Shown one piece after another: positions 1 to 7,902 of a stretch of DNA of 64,000 bases. Every line of letters begins with the position of its first letter. The stretch's first letter is position 1. The notes below the pieces were generated by a model, which saw only the letters and a list, made by a program, of their open reading frames with translations, had not been told where the DNA came from and did no database searches. The translations under genes were made by a program, and so were the position numbers. This stretch comes from Kaistella carnis. GTDB taxonomy: Bacteria > Bacteroidota > Bacteroidia > Flavobacteriales > Weeksellaceae. The stretch spans positions 2,604,001 to 2,668,000 of the forward strand of contig NZ_CP034159.1 of NCBI RefSeq assembly GCF_003860585.1, written 5' to 3'.

Positions 1-503
1 TTGGACGTATCGGCTTTATTGTCTTTTGGGTGTAGTAAAATTTTGAAAGATAATGAAGAAATTAGTGCAGTAGTTTCAAATGCTTCATTTTCAGCTACAG
101 AATCTCTGTTCTCGCCTTTCTCATTTTTTTTATTAATAAATTCCTGTGATATTTTTAAAGGTTCAGAAATAGACCTGAAACTGAAATTTCCATTTTCATC
201 TCTCCAATTATTATTACCCATAGCACTTTCGCTGATTTGTAATTGAGAATTATCTAAATTTAAAATTTGAGAGAGGTCTTTATCATTCCGTTTTACAATT
301 CGCCACCAGGAAGATTGCTCGTATTGGTTCCAATCTCCGCTATTAACTATTTCAACTTTTATGTTTTGTTGAGAATTATTTGATTTCTGATTTTTTGCGT
401 TATTAACAATTGTTGAAGTTTTTTTCTTTAAAGTTTGCTTTTGTTTTTGTGCATGAAAAGAAACTCCAAGGGTAAAAAAGCCAATAAGTAAAAACTTCCT
501 CAT
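1..503 (-). CDS. Secreted protein of unknown function (C-terminus beyond window)
   Basis: An open frame on the minus strand starts with ATG at 503 and stays open to the window edge, so the C-terminus is missing. The first 19 residues (MRKFLLIGFFTLGVSFHAQ) form a signal peptide with an AQ cleavage site typical of Bacteroidota. A Lys/Gln/Asn-rich stretch follows, then a globular-looking part containing WNQYEQSSWWRIV. I do not recognise the family. The start lies 2 bases after the stop of the upstream repressor gene, so the two are probably co-transcribed. The frame on the other strand here is a shadow. Confidence 0.7.
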   Translation of the reverse strand, partial: MRKFLLIGFFTLGVSFHAQKQKQTLKKKTSTIVNNAKNQKSNNSQQNIKVEIVNSGDWNQYEQSSWWRIVKRNDKDLSQILNLDNSQLQISESAMGNNNWRDENGNFSFRSISEPLKISQEFINKKNEKGENRDSVAENEAFETTALISSLSFKILLHPKDNKADTS

Positions 504-505
504 GT

Positions 506-940
506 TTACTTATTTAATAGTTCTATGAGTAAGCTAACTTGCCTCATACTTTCAGTTAACTGATCTTGACTTGTTTTCAGCCTATTCATTGTTTCTGCTT
601 GAAGTTCAATCATGCCTGAAAACTCACTGTGGGTAATAGAAAAATTGCCATTGCCATTTACATTTCCATTAATATTGTTATTAACACTATTTGGCGATCC
701 ATTGCTATGAATGCTTTGATTGACTGGTTTAAGCATTTCCCCTGTTCCAGATATAAACCATTCCGGATTCAAATCAGTAAATGCAATCAATATTTTTTCG
801 ACGGTATCAGAATTTAATCCCGAATCATTCTTAATTGCTCTTCCTATTAAACCCACCGATAATCCTGCATCTACAGTAACCTTATTTGCGTTCAAATTTT
901 TGTGAGCCATATACTTTTGAAGTCGTTCAGTAATAGTCAT
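506..940 (-). CDS. XRE-family helix-turn-helix transcriptional repressor
   Basis: A 144-residue protein. Residues 1-70 form a lambda-repressor-like HTH (ITERLQKYMAHKNLNANKV, then VGLIGRAIKNDSGL) followed by NPEWFISGTGEML, a segment common in Bacteroidota phage and ICE repressors. Residues 80-105 are an Asn/Gly-rich linker and residues 108-144 a probable coiled coil for oligomerisation. No S24 peptidase domain is present, so induction by RecA-stimulated autocleavage is unlikely. It faces a small gene across the palindromic promoter region at 994-1027, which it presumably binds as the element's master switch (inference). Confidence 0.85.
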   Translation of the reverse strand: MTITERLQKYMAHKNLNANKVTVDAGLSVGLIGRAIKNDSGLNSDTVEKILIAFTDLNPEWFISGTGEMLKPVNQSIHSNGSPNSVNNNINGNVNGNGNFSITHSEFSGMIELQAETMNRLKTSQDQLTESMRQVSLLIELLNK

Positions 941-993
941 GTATATTTTTATTGATTTATATCTATGTATTTGCGATTAATATAGAAATAAAT

Positions 994-1027
994 CTATATT
1001 TGCAATCTAATTGCAATACAAATATAG
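994..1027. promoter_or_regulatory. Palindromic divergent promoter/operator
   Basis: A 34-bp dyad has outer arms CTATATTTG (994-1002) and CAAATATAG (1019-1027) and a nested perfect palindrome TTGCAAT-CTA-ATTGCAA (1000-1016). Each outer arm contains a perfect Bacteroidota -7 box TATATTTG, one on each strand and facing the other, so RNA polymerase at one should hinder the other. A TTTG at 970-973 could be the -33 element of the rightward promoter. This resembles a cI/cro-type switch. Confidence 0.65.
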
Positions 1028-1056
1028 TAAATTATTTATATAAAAATATAATTGAA

Positions 1057-1275
1057 ATGAAAAAAGTGAGCGTATTAATAGTTCAAAAGATTTTGAATGA
1101 GAATAATTTCAGCATAGAGTTAGCCAAAATACTTGACATTCAGCAACAATCGGTTTTAGGTCTTGCAAAAAGAAACAGCAATAAACTTACTTTATTTATC
1201 GCTGTTCAATTTTATAAAGAAAAGGGATTTACCGAGGAAGAGATTTTTCTGCAACCACAAATAAATATTAACTAA
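1057..1275 (+). CDS. Small putative DNA-binding protein (Cro-like position)
   Basis: A 72-residue protein starting MKKVSVLIVQ. The start at 1057 is preferred over an upstream in-frame start at 952, because the longer form would run across the promoter palindrome. Residues about 15-50 (NNFSIELAKILDIQQQSVLG) look like a helix-turn-helix. It is transcribed away from the repressor gene and lies 1 base before the first DUF3853 gene. A regulatory role is inferred from position and the HTH-like segment only. Confidence 0.55.
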   Translation: MKKVSVLIVQKILNENNFSIELAKILDIQQQSVLGLAKRNSNKLTLFIAVQFYKEKGFTEEEIFLQPQININ

Positions 1276-1276
1276 T

Positions 1277-1564
1277 ATGGAAGACAGAGACAAACCTATC
1301 TGGCAGTTAACAATTGGTGAATTTGTAGCAATTTTAGATTCCAGACTACCTGTAAATAAAATTGAATCAATTTCCAAAAACACAACTGAAAGCAAGCATG
1401 TATATGGCATAGGTGGATTAGCAAAACTAATTGGTTGCTCAAAGAATTATGCAGGAATTTTAAAACGAACTGGAATGTTTGATGAGGCAATCAGTCAAAA
1501 CGGACGAACGATTATTATTGATGCGGAGTTGGCTTTGAAACTTTTTAACGATAATCAAAAATGA
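1277..1564 (+). CDS. DUF3853 family protein
   Basis: A 95-residue protein. The N-terminal KPIWQLTIGEFVAIL and the central YGIGGLAKLIGCSKNYAGILKRTG, a MerR/excisionase-like winged-helix segment, match the DUF3853 family found in Bacteroidota mobile elements. It ends with a probable helix (DAELALKLFNDNQK). It overlaps the next gene, a paralogue, by 4 bases. DNA binding is likely; whether it acts as excisionase or regulator cannot be told from sequence. Confidence 0.75.
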   Translation: MEDRDKPIWQLTIGEFVAILDSRLPVNKIESISKNTTESKHVYGIGGLAKLIGCSKNYAGILKRTGMFDEAISQNGRTIIIDAELALKLFNDNQK

Positions 1565-1821
1565 GAAATATTGATCCCGAAACACCAATTTGGCAACTAA
1601 CTGTAGAGGAATTTTTAGAAGTTGCAAATAAATTGAATGCTGAAAAAAAATATGAATATGGCTTGAAAGGAATTGCGAAAATTCTTGGCTGCTCTCTATC
1701 TAAAGCAAATGAAATAAAATCTTCTGGAATATTAGACAAAGCAATAGTACAAAATGGCAATATAATTATAGTAGAAATAGATAAAGCACTAAAATTGTTC
1801 GCCAAGCATGGAAAATTATAA
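1561..1821 (+). CDS. DUF3853 family protein (tandem paralogue)
   Basis: An 86-residue protein with the same layout as its upstream neighbour: TPIWQLTVEEFLEV at the N-terminus, YGLKGIAKILGCSLSKANEI in the middle and VEIDKALKLFAKHGKL at the end. The pair is a tandem duplication that has diverged. ATGA overlap with the previous gene and a 14-base overlap with the next show translational coupling. Probable DNA-binding accessory protein of the ICE. Confidence 0.75.
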   Translation: MRNIDPETPIWQLTVEEFLEVANKLNAEKKYEYGLKGIAKILGCSLSKANEIKSSGILDKAIVQNGNIIIVEIDKALKLFAKHGKL

Positions 1822-2494
1822 TCTGGAACTTTCTGATCGTATTTGGAAGTTTAATGAAAGTAGAGCATTAGGATTGTCAACACTATCGGTTTATTTTTTT
1901 TTACTAAGGATAGGTATTGAGCGTACAAGTCTGAAGTTTACGATTTCTGACACTCAAATAAGTACGCAACTTAAGATGACCAGGAAGACTGTAAAAGTTT
2001 GTAAGGAAAAACTCCGACGATTTGGAATTATTTCTTATCAATCAATATCTGGCATTCCTGCAGAAATATCATTGATATCAGATTATCCTTTAATTCTTGA
2101 TAACCAACATTTTGACGATGACTTAAATAAAAAAAGAAAAGCAAAGAAGCAAAATGAAGAGGTTTTAGTTCAATCTAAAATTTTAAAAACTTCAGTTTCA
2201 GAAATTGATGATATTTCAACAAAGAAAATAATGGATTTTCCAACTCTAAAAGAATTTATCGAGTATGCGGAATCGATAGAATCTTATGATGATAATTTAT
2301 TATTAGAAATTAAAAACAAACATCAAACCTGGACAAATAACGGTTGGAAAAATAATTTTGATCGACCTATAACCAATTGGAAGTCCGCATTAAAAAATTC
2401 TCTACCCTATTTATATAATAGTGCCATAAAAAATAAAAAAACAATCGAGACAATCCCGACTATTAGACGAATAAAGATTGACGGTGATTCATAA
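1808..2494 (+). CDS. Winged-helix replication-organiser-like protein
   Basis: A 228-residue protein. Residues about 15-95 look like a winged helix of the kind in replication initiator and phage replisome-organiser proteins (TISDTQISTQLKMTRKTVKV, then LRRFGIISYQSISG). A charged linker of about 40 residues follows. The C-terminal part (LKEFIEYAE..., then NGWKNNFDRPITNWKSALKN) resembles the C-terminal region of DnaD/replication-protein-O-like proteins. It sits just upstream of the Rep gene and iterons, which supports a role in helicase or primase loading. The family call is by eye. Confidence 0.55.
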   Translation: MENYNLELSDRIWKFNESRALGLSTLSVYFFLLRIGIERTSLKFTISDTQISTQLKMTRKTVKVCKEKLRRFGIISYQSISGIPAEISLISDYPLILDNQHFDDDLNKKRKAKKQNEEVLVQSKILKTSVSEIDDISTKKIMDFPTLKEFIEYAESIESYDDNLLLEIKNKHQTWTNNGWKNNFDRPITNWKSALKNSLPYLYNSAIKNKKTIETIPTIRRIKIDGDS

Positions 2495-2496
2495 TA

Positions 2497-2748
2497 ATGG
2501 GCAAAAGCAAAGTTTTTAAAATTTATAATATGATAATAAGTGAGATAAAAGTTGGTCAAGCAGTTACTATCAAAAGAATGCTTACCGAATATAAGGGAAT
2601 TCAGAAAGTAAAAGTTTCCAGTTTTGGTAAAGTAGAAAAGCGTGTTTTCAAAGGAATTGGTATTGAAATTTATAAATATTTTAGTTTACAAGATGGAACC
2701 AAAACTTTAGAAAGCGAAGGAATCAAATTACAAACAGAACCGAAATAA
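2497..2748 (+). CDS. Small hypothetical protein
   Basis: An 83-residue basic protein that I do not recognise. An internal ATG at 2530 (MIISEIKVGQAVTIKRML) would give a shorter form. The sequence is rich in beta-prone residues (KVKVSSFGKVEKRVFKGIGIEI). It starts 2 bases after the stop of the upstream gene and ends 19 bases before rep, so it belongs to the replication operon. Confidence 0.5.
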   Translation: MGKSKVFKIYNMIISEIKVGQAVTIKRMLTEYKGIQKVKVSSFGKVEKRVFKGIGIEIYKYFSLQDGTKTLESEGIKLQTEPK

Positions 2749-2767
2749 TTTTTTGAGTATTTGATAT

Positions 2768-3865
2768 ATGGCGGTCCCAAACAAAGATCTTCGGATCATC
2801 CGGAAAGAAATTGAAAATAGTACTGACAGATTGCCTGATAAAATTCGATTGGGAAACCATTTTGTGGACGATTTTATTTTCGAAAATAGTGAGGCTGCAG
2901 ATATTCCTATCAATGCATTGAGGGTAATATTTAACATTGTGAGCATCATTGGGAATGAGCAGTTTCGTCCTACAGATCGTCCGCATCAACTTTCTCTCTT
3001 TGACGAAGAATTTGAGACTGATAACAATACTTTTGCTTCCATAAAAATAAGGAACAGTAAAATTTCTCCAAGCGGATCTACTAAACAAGTAGTTGCTGCT
3101 TACGAATTCCTTACAAAATTTAAAATGGCTTGGCACAGATCTGAAAACTCAAAAGGTAAAGAAATTAAAACTTTTGGTGGACTTATTTCCCTGCCGAGTT
3201 ATGATGTTAGAGGTTACACCACGTTTTTAATTAGCAGTTATTGGTTGAAAAAATTAATGGTAATACCTGAATACAATTACGTTCTATACAATTTAGTGTA
3301 TCATATTCGAAATAATAAGCATATTATTTTTGCAATCTGGCTCTCCAAAATTCCTGTAATGGGGACATCGGCGAAACTCTCAACACTCAATAAAAAATTC
3401 GGTCTCAATTATAGATCAGCTAATGATTTTTGTTTTAAATTTTTAAAACCCGCAAGATTAAATTTAAATAAATACAACAATTTGTCTTTCAATTTTAAAT
3501 GTAATAAAGATTCAATCACAATTGTTCCCTACGATACATCTAAAATAGTAACGAAAGAAGGTGCTTTACATCCAAAAGAGAGTTGTAAAATCAATAGGAG
3601 GTTGAATTATTTAAAAGAGAGATTTGATTTGCAGGAAGGTGAAATGATTCAATTCTTTTACCATTACAGAAGCATTGCACAAACGAGAGATTCAATAGAA
3701 AAAGCATTTGCTGAATTTATTAAAACAAACAGAATGCTGAAAAAAAAATCAACAGACTATCAAGGTCGCGCTTTTCTGAATGAAATTCAAAACATCATCA
3801 AAAAGAATTATGCAGATACAAAAATGGGAGAATTGTTTCCGAACGGTTATCCGGTCATTATTTGA
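2768..3865 (+). CDS. Rep_3-like replication initiation protein
   Basis: A 365-residue protein with the features of iteron-binding initiators. Residues about 40-200 look like a first winged helix (IPINALRVIFNIVSIIG, then YDVRGYTTFLISSYWLKKLM). A second such domain covers about 210-300 (KLSTLNKKFGLNYRSANDF). Such initiators bind iterons upstream or downstream of their gene and open the origin with DnaA and DnaB. Eight 17-bp iterons and a perfect DnaA box begin directly after its stop. The family call is by eye, but this layout supports it strongly. Confidence 0.75.
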   Translation: MAVPNKDLRIIRKEIENSTDRLPDKIRLGNHFVDDFIFENSEAADIPINALRVIFNIVSIIGNEQFRPTDRPHQLSLFDEEFETDNNTFASIKIRNSKISPSGSTKQVVAAYEFLTKFKMAWHRSENSKGKEIKTFGGLISLPSYDVRGYTTFLISSYWLKKLMVIPEYNYVLYNLVYHIRNNKHIIFAIWLSKIPVMGTSAKLSTLNKKFGLNYRSANDFCFKFLKPARLNLNKYNNLSFNFKCNKDSITIVPYDTSKIVTKEGALHPKESCKINRRLNYLKERFDLQEGEMIQFFYHYRSIAQTRDSIEKAFAEFIKTNRMLKKKSTDYQGRAFLNEIQNIIKKNYADTKMGELFPNGYPVII

Positions 3866-3866
3866 A

Positions 3867-4141
3867 TTCGGATTTGGACTCATTCATTCTCGGATTTGGA
3901 CTCATCCGCATTTCGGAATTGGACTCGCTGAAGTTAATAAAATGTTAAAATTTATAATTTTAAATGTGACTTTTCGGAATTGGACTCATTCATTGCAAAT
4001 AAGAAATGAAATTGTGGATAACTTTATAGATAATTATCTATGTTTTCGGAATTGGACTCATGTGTAATAGTGCTTCTATTCGGAATTGCACTCATATCTT
4101 TTTCGGAATTGGACTCATGTCACTTTCGGTATTGGACTCAT
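3867..4141 (+). repeat. Eight 17-bp iterons, putative replication origin (oriV)
   Basis: Eight directly repeated copies of TTCGGAATTGGACTCAT start at 3867, 3889, 3912, 3973, 4045, 4079, 4102 and 4125. Copies 4, 5 and 7 are exact and the others carry one to three changes. Most spacings are 22-23 bp, as in plasmid iterons. AT-rich DNA lies between copies 3 and 5 and includes a DnaA box. The array directly follows the Rep gene. No protein gene is supported here; the frame at 3780-4067 is spurious. Confidence 0.85.
4013..4021 (-). promoter_or_regulatory. DnaA box
   Basis: TGTGGATAA on the plus strand is the exact complement of the consensus DnaA box TTATCCACA. It lies between iterons 4 and 5 beside an AT-rich stretch that could be the unwinding element. 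Host DnaA with the element's Rep protein would open the origin here. Confidence 0.65.
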
Positions 4142-4272
4142 TTCAGAAATAACGTAAACCCTTTGCTATAAGGTTATATATGGCTTCAGTAAAAGAGATT
4201 TAAAAGTAGAGAAAAGTTTTTTTTATCTAAAAAGGGTTTCGATCATAAAAATTTGCTTTAAAAAAGAAAAAA
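4142..4272. other. Spacer between iterons and primase-like gene
   Basis: AT-rich leader with no gene. AAACCCTTT near 4155 has an inverted copy AAAGGGTTT near 4230, separated by about 70 bases. This may be origin-associated or regulate the primase-like gene; nothing more specific is visible. Confidence 0.35.
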
Positions 4273-5118
4273 ATGAATTGCGAACAAATCAAGGAGAAAA
4301 TAAGCATTAGAAGAGTCCTGGAATCATTCAATCTATTTCCTGTGAAGCAAAATTCAGAGACCGCTTTCTATTTCGCGATTGATCGAGAAGAAAAATCGCC
4401 AAGTCTTTGCGTAGATTTTGCCCAAAACAAAGCTTTTGATTTTGGAACCGGAAAAAGTTATGATGTGATTTCAATTGTTCAGCAACTAAGTAAATGTTCC
4501 GTTTCAAATGCGTTGCAATATTTAGAAAAGTTTGACACTTCAGTCCAATCAACAAACAAAAGTATTCTTGAGTCAAACAAAAATTATGAAATTTTAGAAG
4601 TAAAAGAAATTGAACATTTGGCATTGGCTGAATATTTAAAGTCAAGAAAAGTATTTGATCAAAAGCATTTGGTTAAAGAAATTCACTATCAAATGAAAGG
4701 AAAGAATTACTTTGGCGTCGGCTTTTACAACAATGCTGGAGGAATTGAAATCCGAAATAAATATTCTAAAATCTGTCTGGGCAAAAAGGATATTACTTTA
4801 ATAAAAAATGAATTGAACCTAAAAAATGAGATCTGCGTTTTCGAAGGTTTTTTTGATTTTCTTACCTATCTCAATTTACCAAATGTTCAGATTTCCAATT
4901 CTGATTATTTGATATTAAATTCGACGGCGATGTTTTTTAAAGCTGAAAAACAACTGACGCAATATGATAAAATTGTACTTTTTCTGGATAATGATTTGAG
5001 TGGAAGTATTTTGGCCGAAAAGATTGTCGACAAATATGAGAATGTGGAGGATTGCTCAATTTTATATGAGGATTGTAAGGATTTGAATGAGTGGTTAGTA
5101 AAATATGTTAATTGGTAA
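4273..5118 (+). CDS. Toprim-domain DNA primase-like protein (TraP-type)
   Basis: A 281-residue protein. The N-terminal 90 residues match the start of CHC2/Toprim primases (IRRVLESFNLFPVK, then NKAFDFGTGKSYDVISIVQQ) but lack the zinc-binding Cys/His set. The Toprim half has the catalytic Glu in VFEGFFDFLTYL and the acidic motif LFLDNDLSG, followed by DCKDLNEWL. It probably primes strand synthesis during replication or transfer of the ICE. A related Toprim domain is fused to the large protein at 43771-49401. Confidence 0.8.
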   Translation: MNCEQIKEKISIRRVLESFNLFPVKQNSETAFYFAIDREEKSPSLCVDFAQNKAFDFGTGKSYDVISIVQQLSKCSVSNALQYLEKFDTSVQSTNKSILESNKNYEILEVKEIEHLALAEYLKSRKVFDQKHLVKEIHYQMKGKNYFGVGFYNNAGGIEIRNKYSKICLGKKDITLIKNELNLKNEICVFEGFFDFLTYLNLPNVQISNSDYLILNSTAMFFKAEKQLTQYDKIVLFLDNDLSGSILAEKIVDKYENVEDCSILYEDCKDLNEWLVKYVNW

Positions 5119-5161
5119 AATATTTCATAGGAATCTGCGCTGAAATAAATTAATAATCGTA

Positions 5162-5185
5162 ATATTGCAATCAAACAATGAATAT
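5162..5185. promoter_or_regulatory. Candidate ArsR operator
   Basis: An interrupted dyad (ATATT ... AATAT with inner ATTG ... CAAT) lies 24 bases before the arsR start. ArsR-family repressors bind such imperfect palindromes in their own promoter. Assigned by position and symmetry only. Confidence 0.35.
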
Positions 5186-5208
5186 AGGTAATTAAGCAGA
5201 CATAAAAT

Positions 5209-5517
5209 ATGTACACAGATCAGCAAAAAGAAATCGCTTTATTCGCAAAAGTCTTTGGGCATCCAGCAAGAGTGGCCATTTTACAACGGTTATTTGAAAT
5301 AGACGCTTGCTATTGTGGAGATTTATCAGAAGAAATTGGACTCGCACAACCTACTATTTCTCAACATTTAAAAGAACTAAAAACCACAGGACTCATCAAA
5401 GGAACTGTCGAAGGAGTAAAAACCTGCTATTGTATAGACATTGAGAATTGGACTAAAATGAAAAAACTAATGCACCAATTTTTAGATAAAGATATTCCCA
5501 CGGCAGATTGTTGCTAA
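5209..5517 (+). CDS. arsR: ArsR-family arsenite-responsive repressor
   Basis: A 102-residue winged-helix protein (VFGHPARVAILQRL, then AQPTISQHLKELKTTGLIKG). Cys34 and Cys36 in ACYCGDL, together with the C-terminal Cys-Cys, are likely thiol ligands for As(III). Binding of arsenite would release the operator and derepress the downstream genes. It is first in a four-gene run ending with an ACR3 pump, which supports arsenic as the signal. Confidence 0.9.
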   Translation: MYTDQQKEIALFAKVFGHPARVAILQRLFEIDACYCGDLSEEIGLAQPTISQHLKELKTTGLIKGTVEGVKTCYCIDIENWTKMKKLMHQFLDKDIPTADCC

Positions 5518-5564
5518 AAAATTTACTCCAGTCAATCGTTTAATCGCAATTAATAAATATAAAA

Positions 5565-6032
5565 ATGAAACTATCCGAAATTAAAGACAAATTGAATAAA
5601 TTGGAAAAGATCGCTTTCCAATTACCAAATGGAGAATTAGTACCTAATCATTTCCACGTAACAGAAATTGGAAAAATCACAAAGCACTTTATTGATTGTG
5701 GCGGAACTGTGAGAAAGGAAGAAGTGGTTAATTTTCAACTTTGGAACGCAAATGATTATGACCACAGACTTCATCCCGAAAAATTATTGGACATCATTCA
5801 ACTTTCCGAACGTGTTTTAGAGATTGAAGATTTGGAAATTGAAGTAGAATATCAAGCAGATACGATTGGAAAATTTGGGCTTGACTTTGAGGGACAGAAC
5901 TTTCTGCTAACCAACAAAGAAACCGACTGTTTGGCAAAAGATAAATGTGGAATTCCAAACGAAAAACCAAAAGTTAAACTATCTGAACTGAACAACGAAT
6001 CTTCCTGTACGCCAGGCGGTGGATGTTGTTAA
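5565..6032 (+). CDS. DUF6428 family protein of the arsenic operon
   Basis: A 155-residue soluble protein (MKLSEIKDKLNKLEKI, VPNHFHVTEIG, VNFQLWNANDYDHRLHPEKL) matching the DUF6428 family that recurs between arsR and arsenate reductase genes in Bacteroidota. The C-terminus is Cys-rich (SSCTPGGGCC) and could bind arsenite, perhaps acting as a buffer or chaperone (inference). Its biochemical role is not known to me. Confidence 0.75.
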   Translation: MKLSEIKDKLNKLEKIAFQLPNGELVPNHFHVTEIGKITKHFIDCGGTVRKEEVVNFQLWNANDYDHRLHPEKLLDIIQLSERVLEIEDLEIEVEYQADTIGKFGLDFEGQNFLLTNKETDCLAKDKCGIPNEKPKVKLSELNNESSCTPGGGCC

Positions 6033-6044
6033 AATAACAAAAAA

Positions 6045-6677
6045 ATGAAAGCAAATAAATCAAACTTGTTTTTAGAAATTGAAACAACAATTGAGACGTT
6101 AAATCCGAAAAATATTTCGGAAGAACGTAAAGCAATTTTACAACCGTTAACGGATTTTATTGAGGCTAAGGTTCTAAAAAATCAAGAAATTAGAATCAAT
6201 TTCATCTGTACGCACAATTCACGAAGAAGCCATTTATCACAAGTTTGGGCGCAAACAATGGCATTTTACTTCAATATTAAAAATGTATTTTGTTATTCAG
6301 GCGGAACAGAAGCAACCGCACTTTTTCCAATGGTTGCAGAAACTTTGCAAAATTCAGGCTTTCAGATAAACACAATTTCTAAAAATGATAATCCTGTTTA
6401 TTCCATTAAATATGCAGATAACGAGCATCCAATAATTGGATTTTCAAAGATATTGAATGATGATTTTAACCCAAAATCTGGTTTTTGTGCAGTTCTTACT
6501 TGTGATTCTGCAAATGAGGCCTGCCCAATTGTGTTTGGCGCAGAAAAACGAATTCCTATCACTTTTGAAGACCCAAAAGTATTTGACGATACACCACAAC
6601 AAGCAGAAAAGTACAATGAAAGAAGTCTGCAAATAGCAACTGAAATGTTTTACGTTTTCTCTCAAATAAATTCATAA
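6045..6677 (+). CDS. Arsenate reductase, low-Mr phosphatase type
   Basis: A 210-residue protein with the CX5R phosphatase signature in FICTHNSRRSHLSQ (Cys55, Arg61). It matches the protein-tyrosine-phosphatase-like family that accompanies ACR3 in Bacteroidota and reduces arsenate to arsenite by a thiol mechanism. A second Cys lies in VLTCDSANEACPI, where resolving cysteines may sit. It ends 3 bases before the efflux gene, fitting reduction followed by export. Confidence 0.85.
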   Translation: MKANKSNLFLEIETTIETLNPKNISEERKAILQPLTDFIEAKVLKNQEIRINFICTHNSRRSHLSQVWAQTMAFYFNIKNVFCYSGGTEATALFPMVAETLQNSGFQINTISKNDNPVYSIKYADNEHPIIGFSKILNDDFNPKSGFCAVLTCDSANEACPIVFGAEKRIPITFEDPKVFDDTPQQAEKYNERSLQIATEMFYVFSQINS

Positions 6678-6680
6678 AAA

Positions 6681-7727
6681 ATGGCTTCAAAAAAATTAAG
6701 TTTTCTAAATAGAAATTTAACGCTTTGGATATTTGTCGCAATGGCAATAGGAGTTGGACTTGGGTATTTTATTCCAACATTTCCAAACATCATCAATTCA
6801 TTTAGTAGCGGAACTACAAATATTCCGATTGCAATCGGTTTGATTTTGATGATGTATCCACCATTGGCAAAAGTCAATTATTCATTATTGCCAAAGGTTT
6901 TCAGAAACACAAAAATCCTTTCTATTTCGCTCATTCTTAATTGGATAATTGGTCCCGTTTTAATGTTTGTTTTAGCAATTACATTTTTGCGAGATTATCC
7001 CGAATATATGGTTGGTCTTATTTTAATTGGTCTGGCTCGTTGCATAGCAATGGTCCTCGTTTGGAACGACCTTGCGGAGGGAAGTAGCGAATATGGAGCA
7101 GGATTAGTCGCTTTAAATAGTATTTTTCAAGTTTTTGCCTATAGTTTTTATGCCTGGATTTTTATAACAGTTCTACCGCCATATTTCGGTTTTGATGGTG
7201 CAATTGTGGATATTTCAATCGGAACTATTGCAGAAAGTGTCGCAATTTATTTAGGTATTCCGTTTGTAATGGGAATTTTAAGCAGACTTATTTTAGTAAA
7301 AATAAAAGGCGAAGAATGGTATACCAACAAATTCATTCCGACAATTTCGCCCATAACTTTAATTGCGCTTTTATTTACCATTGTAGTAATGTTTTCGCTA
7401 AAAGGAGAAATGATTGTAGAGATTCCAATGGATGTAGTGATCATCGCAATTCCTTTGTTAATCTATTTTACACTAATGTTTATTATTGGATTTTTCGTTA
7501 CTAAAGCAACAGGTGCGGAATATGATAAAACTACAGCGGTAGCTTTTACGGCAGCAGGAAATAATTTTGAATTGGCGATTGCTGTTGCTATTGCAGTTTT
7601 CGGATTGAATTCAGGACAAGCATTTGCAGGAGTGATTGGCCCTTTAGTTGAAGTTCCAGCGTTGATTTTATTGGTTCGAGTTTCATTTTGGCTTAAGAAA
7701 AAGTACTTCAATAAGAATGTCTTGTAA
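6681..7727 (+). CDS. ACR3-family arsenite efflux permease
   Basis: A 348-residue integral membrane protein with about ten hydrophobic segments. The segment [17 protein letters not shown], with Cys121, is the conserved thiol-containing motif of ACR3 carriers; [15 protein letters not shown] is the second conserved region. It exports arsenite using the proton motive force. It is the last gene of the arsenic operon. Confidence 0.92.
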   Translation: MASKKLSFLNRNLTLWIFVAMAIGVGLGYFIPTFPNIINSFSSGTTNIPIAIGLILMMYPPLAKVNYSLLPKVFRNTKILSISLILNWIIGPVLMFVLAITFLRDYPEYMVGLILIGLARCIAMVLVWNDLAEGSSEYGAGLVALNSIFQVFAYSFYAWIFITVLPPYFGFDGAIVDISIGTIAESVAIYLGIPFVMGILSRLILVKIKGEEWYTNKFIPTISPITLIALLFTIVVMFSLKGEMIVEIPMDVVIIAIPLLIYFTLMFIIGFFVTKATGAEYDKTTAVAFTAAGNNFELAIAVAIAVFGLNSGQAFAGVIGPLVEVPALILLVRVSFWLKKKYFNKNVL

Positions 7728-7784
7728 TGTTAAAATTTTCCAAATTATAATCTAATTTTCAAAACTAAGACCGCAAAAATTTCT

Positions 7785-7792
7785 TATATTTG
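7785..7792 (+). promoter_or_regulatory. Promoter -7 box upstream of hsdM
   Basis: TATATTTG matches the Bacteroidota -7 consensus TAnnTTTG exactly. No clear -33 TTTG is visible. Transcription would start near 7799, placing the hairpin at 7826-7858 in the leader of the hsdM transcript. Confidence 0.5.
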
Positions 7793-7825
7793 AAAAGGAT
7801 GAAATAGATTGCAAGTAAACCCATG

Positions 7826-7866
7826 AAAGATAGAAACTCACCTGCAGTTTCTATCTTTTTTATTTT
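7826..7866 (+). terminator. Perfect 13-bp hairpin with T-run (terminator/attenuator)
   Basis: AAAGATAGAAACT (7826-7838), a 7-base loop, then AGTTTCTATCTTT (7846-7858), followed by a T-rich tract. It could end the arsenic operon transcript. It also lies downstream of a -7 box and upstream of hsdM, so it could attenuate the restriction-modification operon or release a short RNA of about 65 nt. Confidence 0.7.
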
Positions 7867-7902
7867 TAACGCATCAATCCGCCGTAAACTTAAAAACTAA
7901 CA

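Noticed and set aside
1..246. 81-residue plus-strand frame at the left edge
   Set aside because: It is antisense to the secreted-protein frame on the minus strand, which has a signal peptide and sits 2 bases after the repressor gene.
3780..4067. 95-residue frame after rep
   Set aside because: It runs out of frame through the end of rep and across the iterons; its RIWTHPHFGIG-like repeats are just translated iterons.
3867..4141. CRISPR array at the Rep iterons
   Set aside because: The 17-bp repeats have 5-6 bp gaps in the tight groups and adjoin a Rep gene with a DnaA box, so iterons explain them better.
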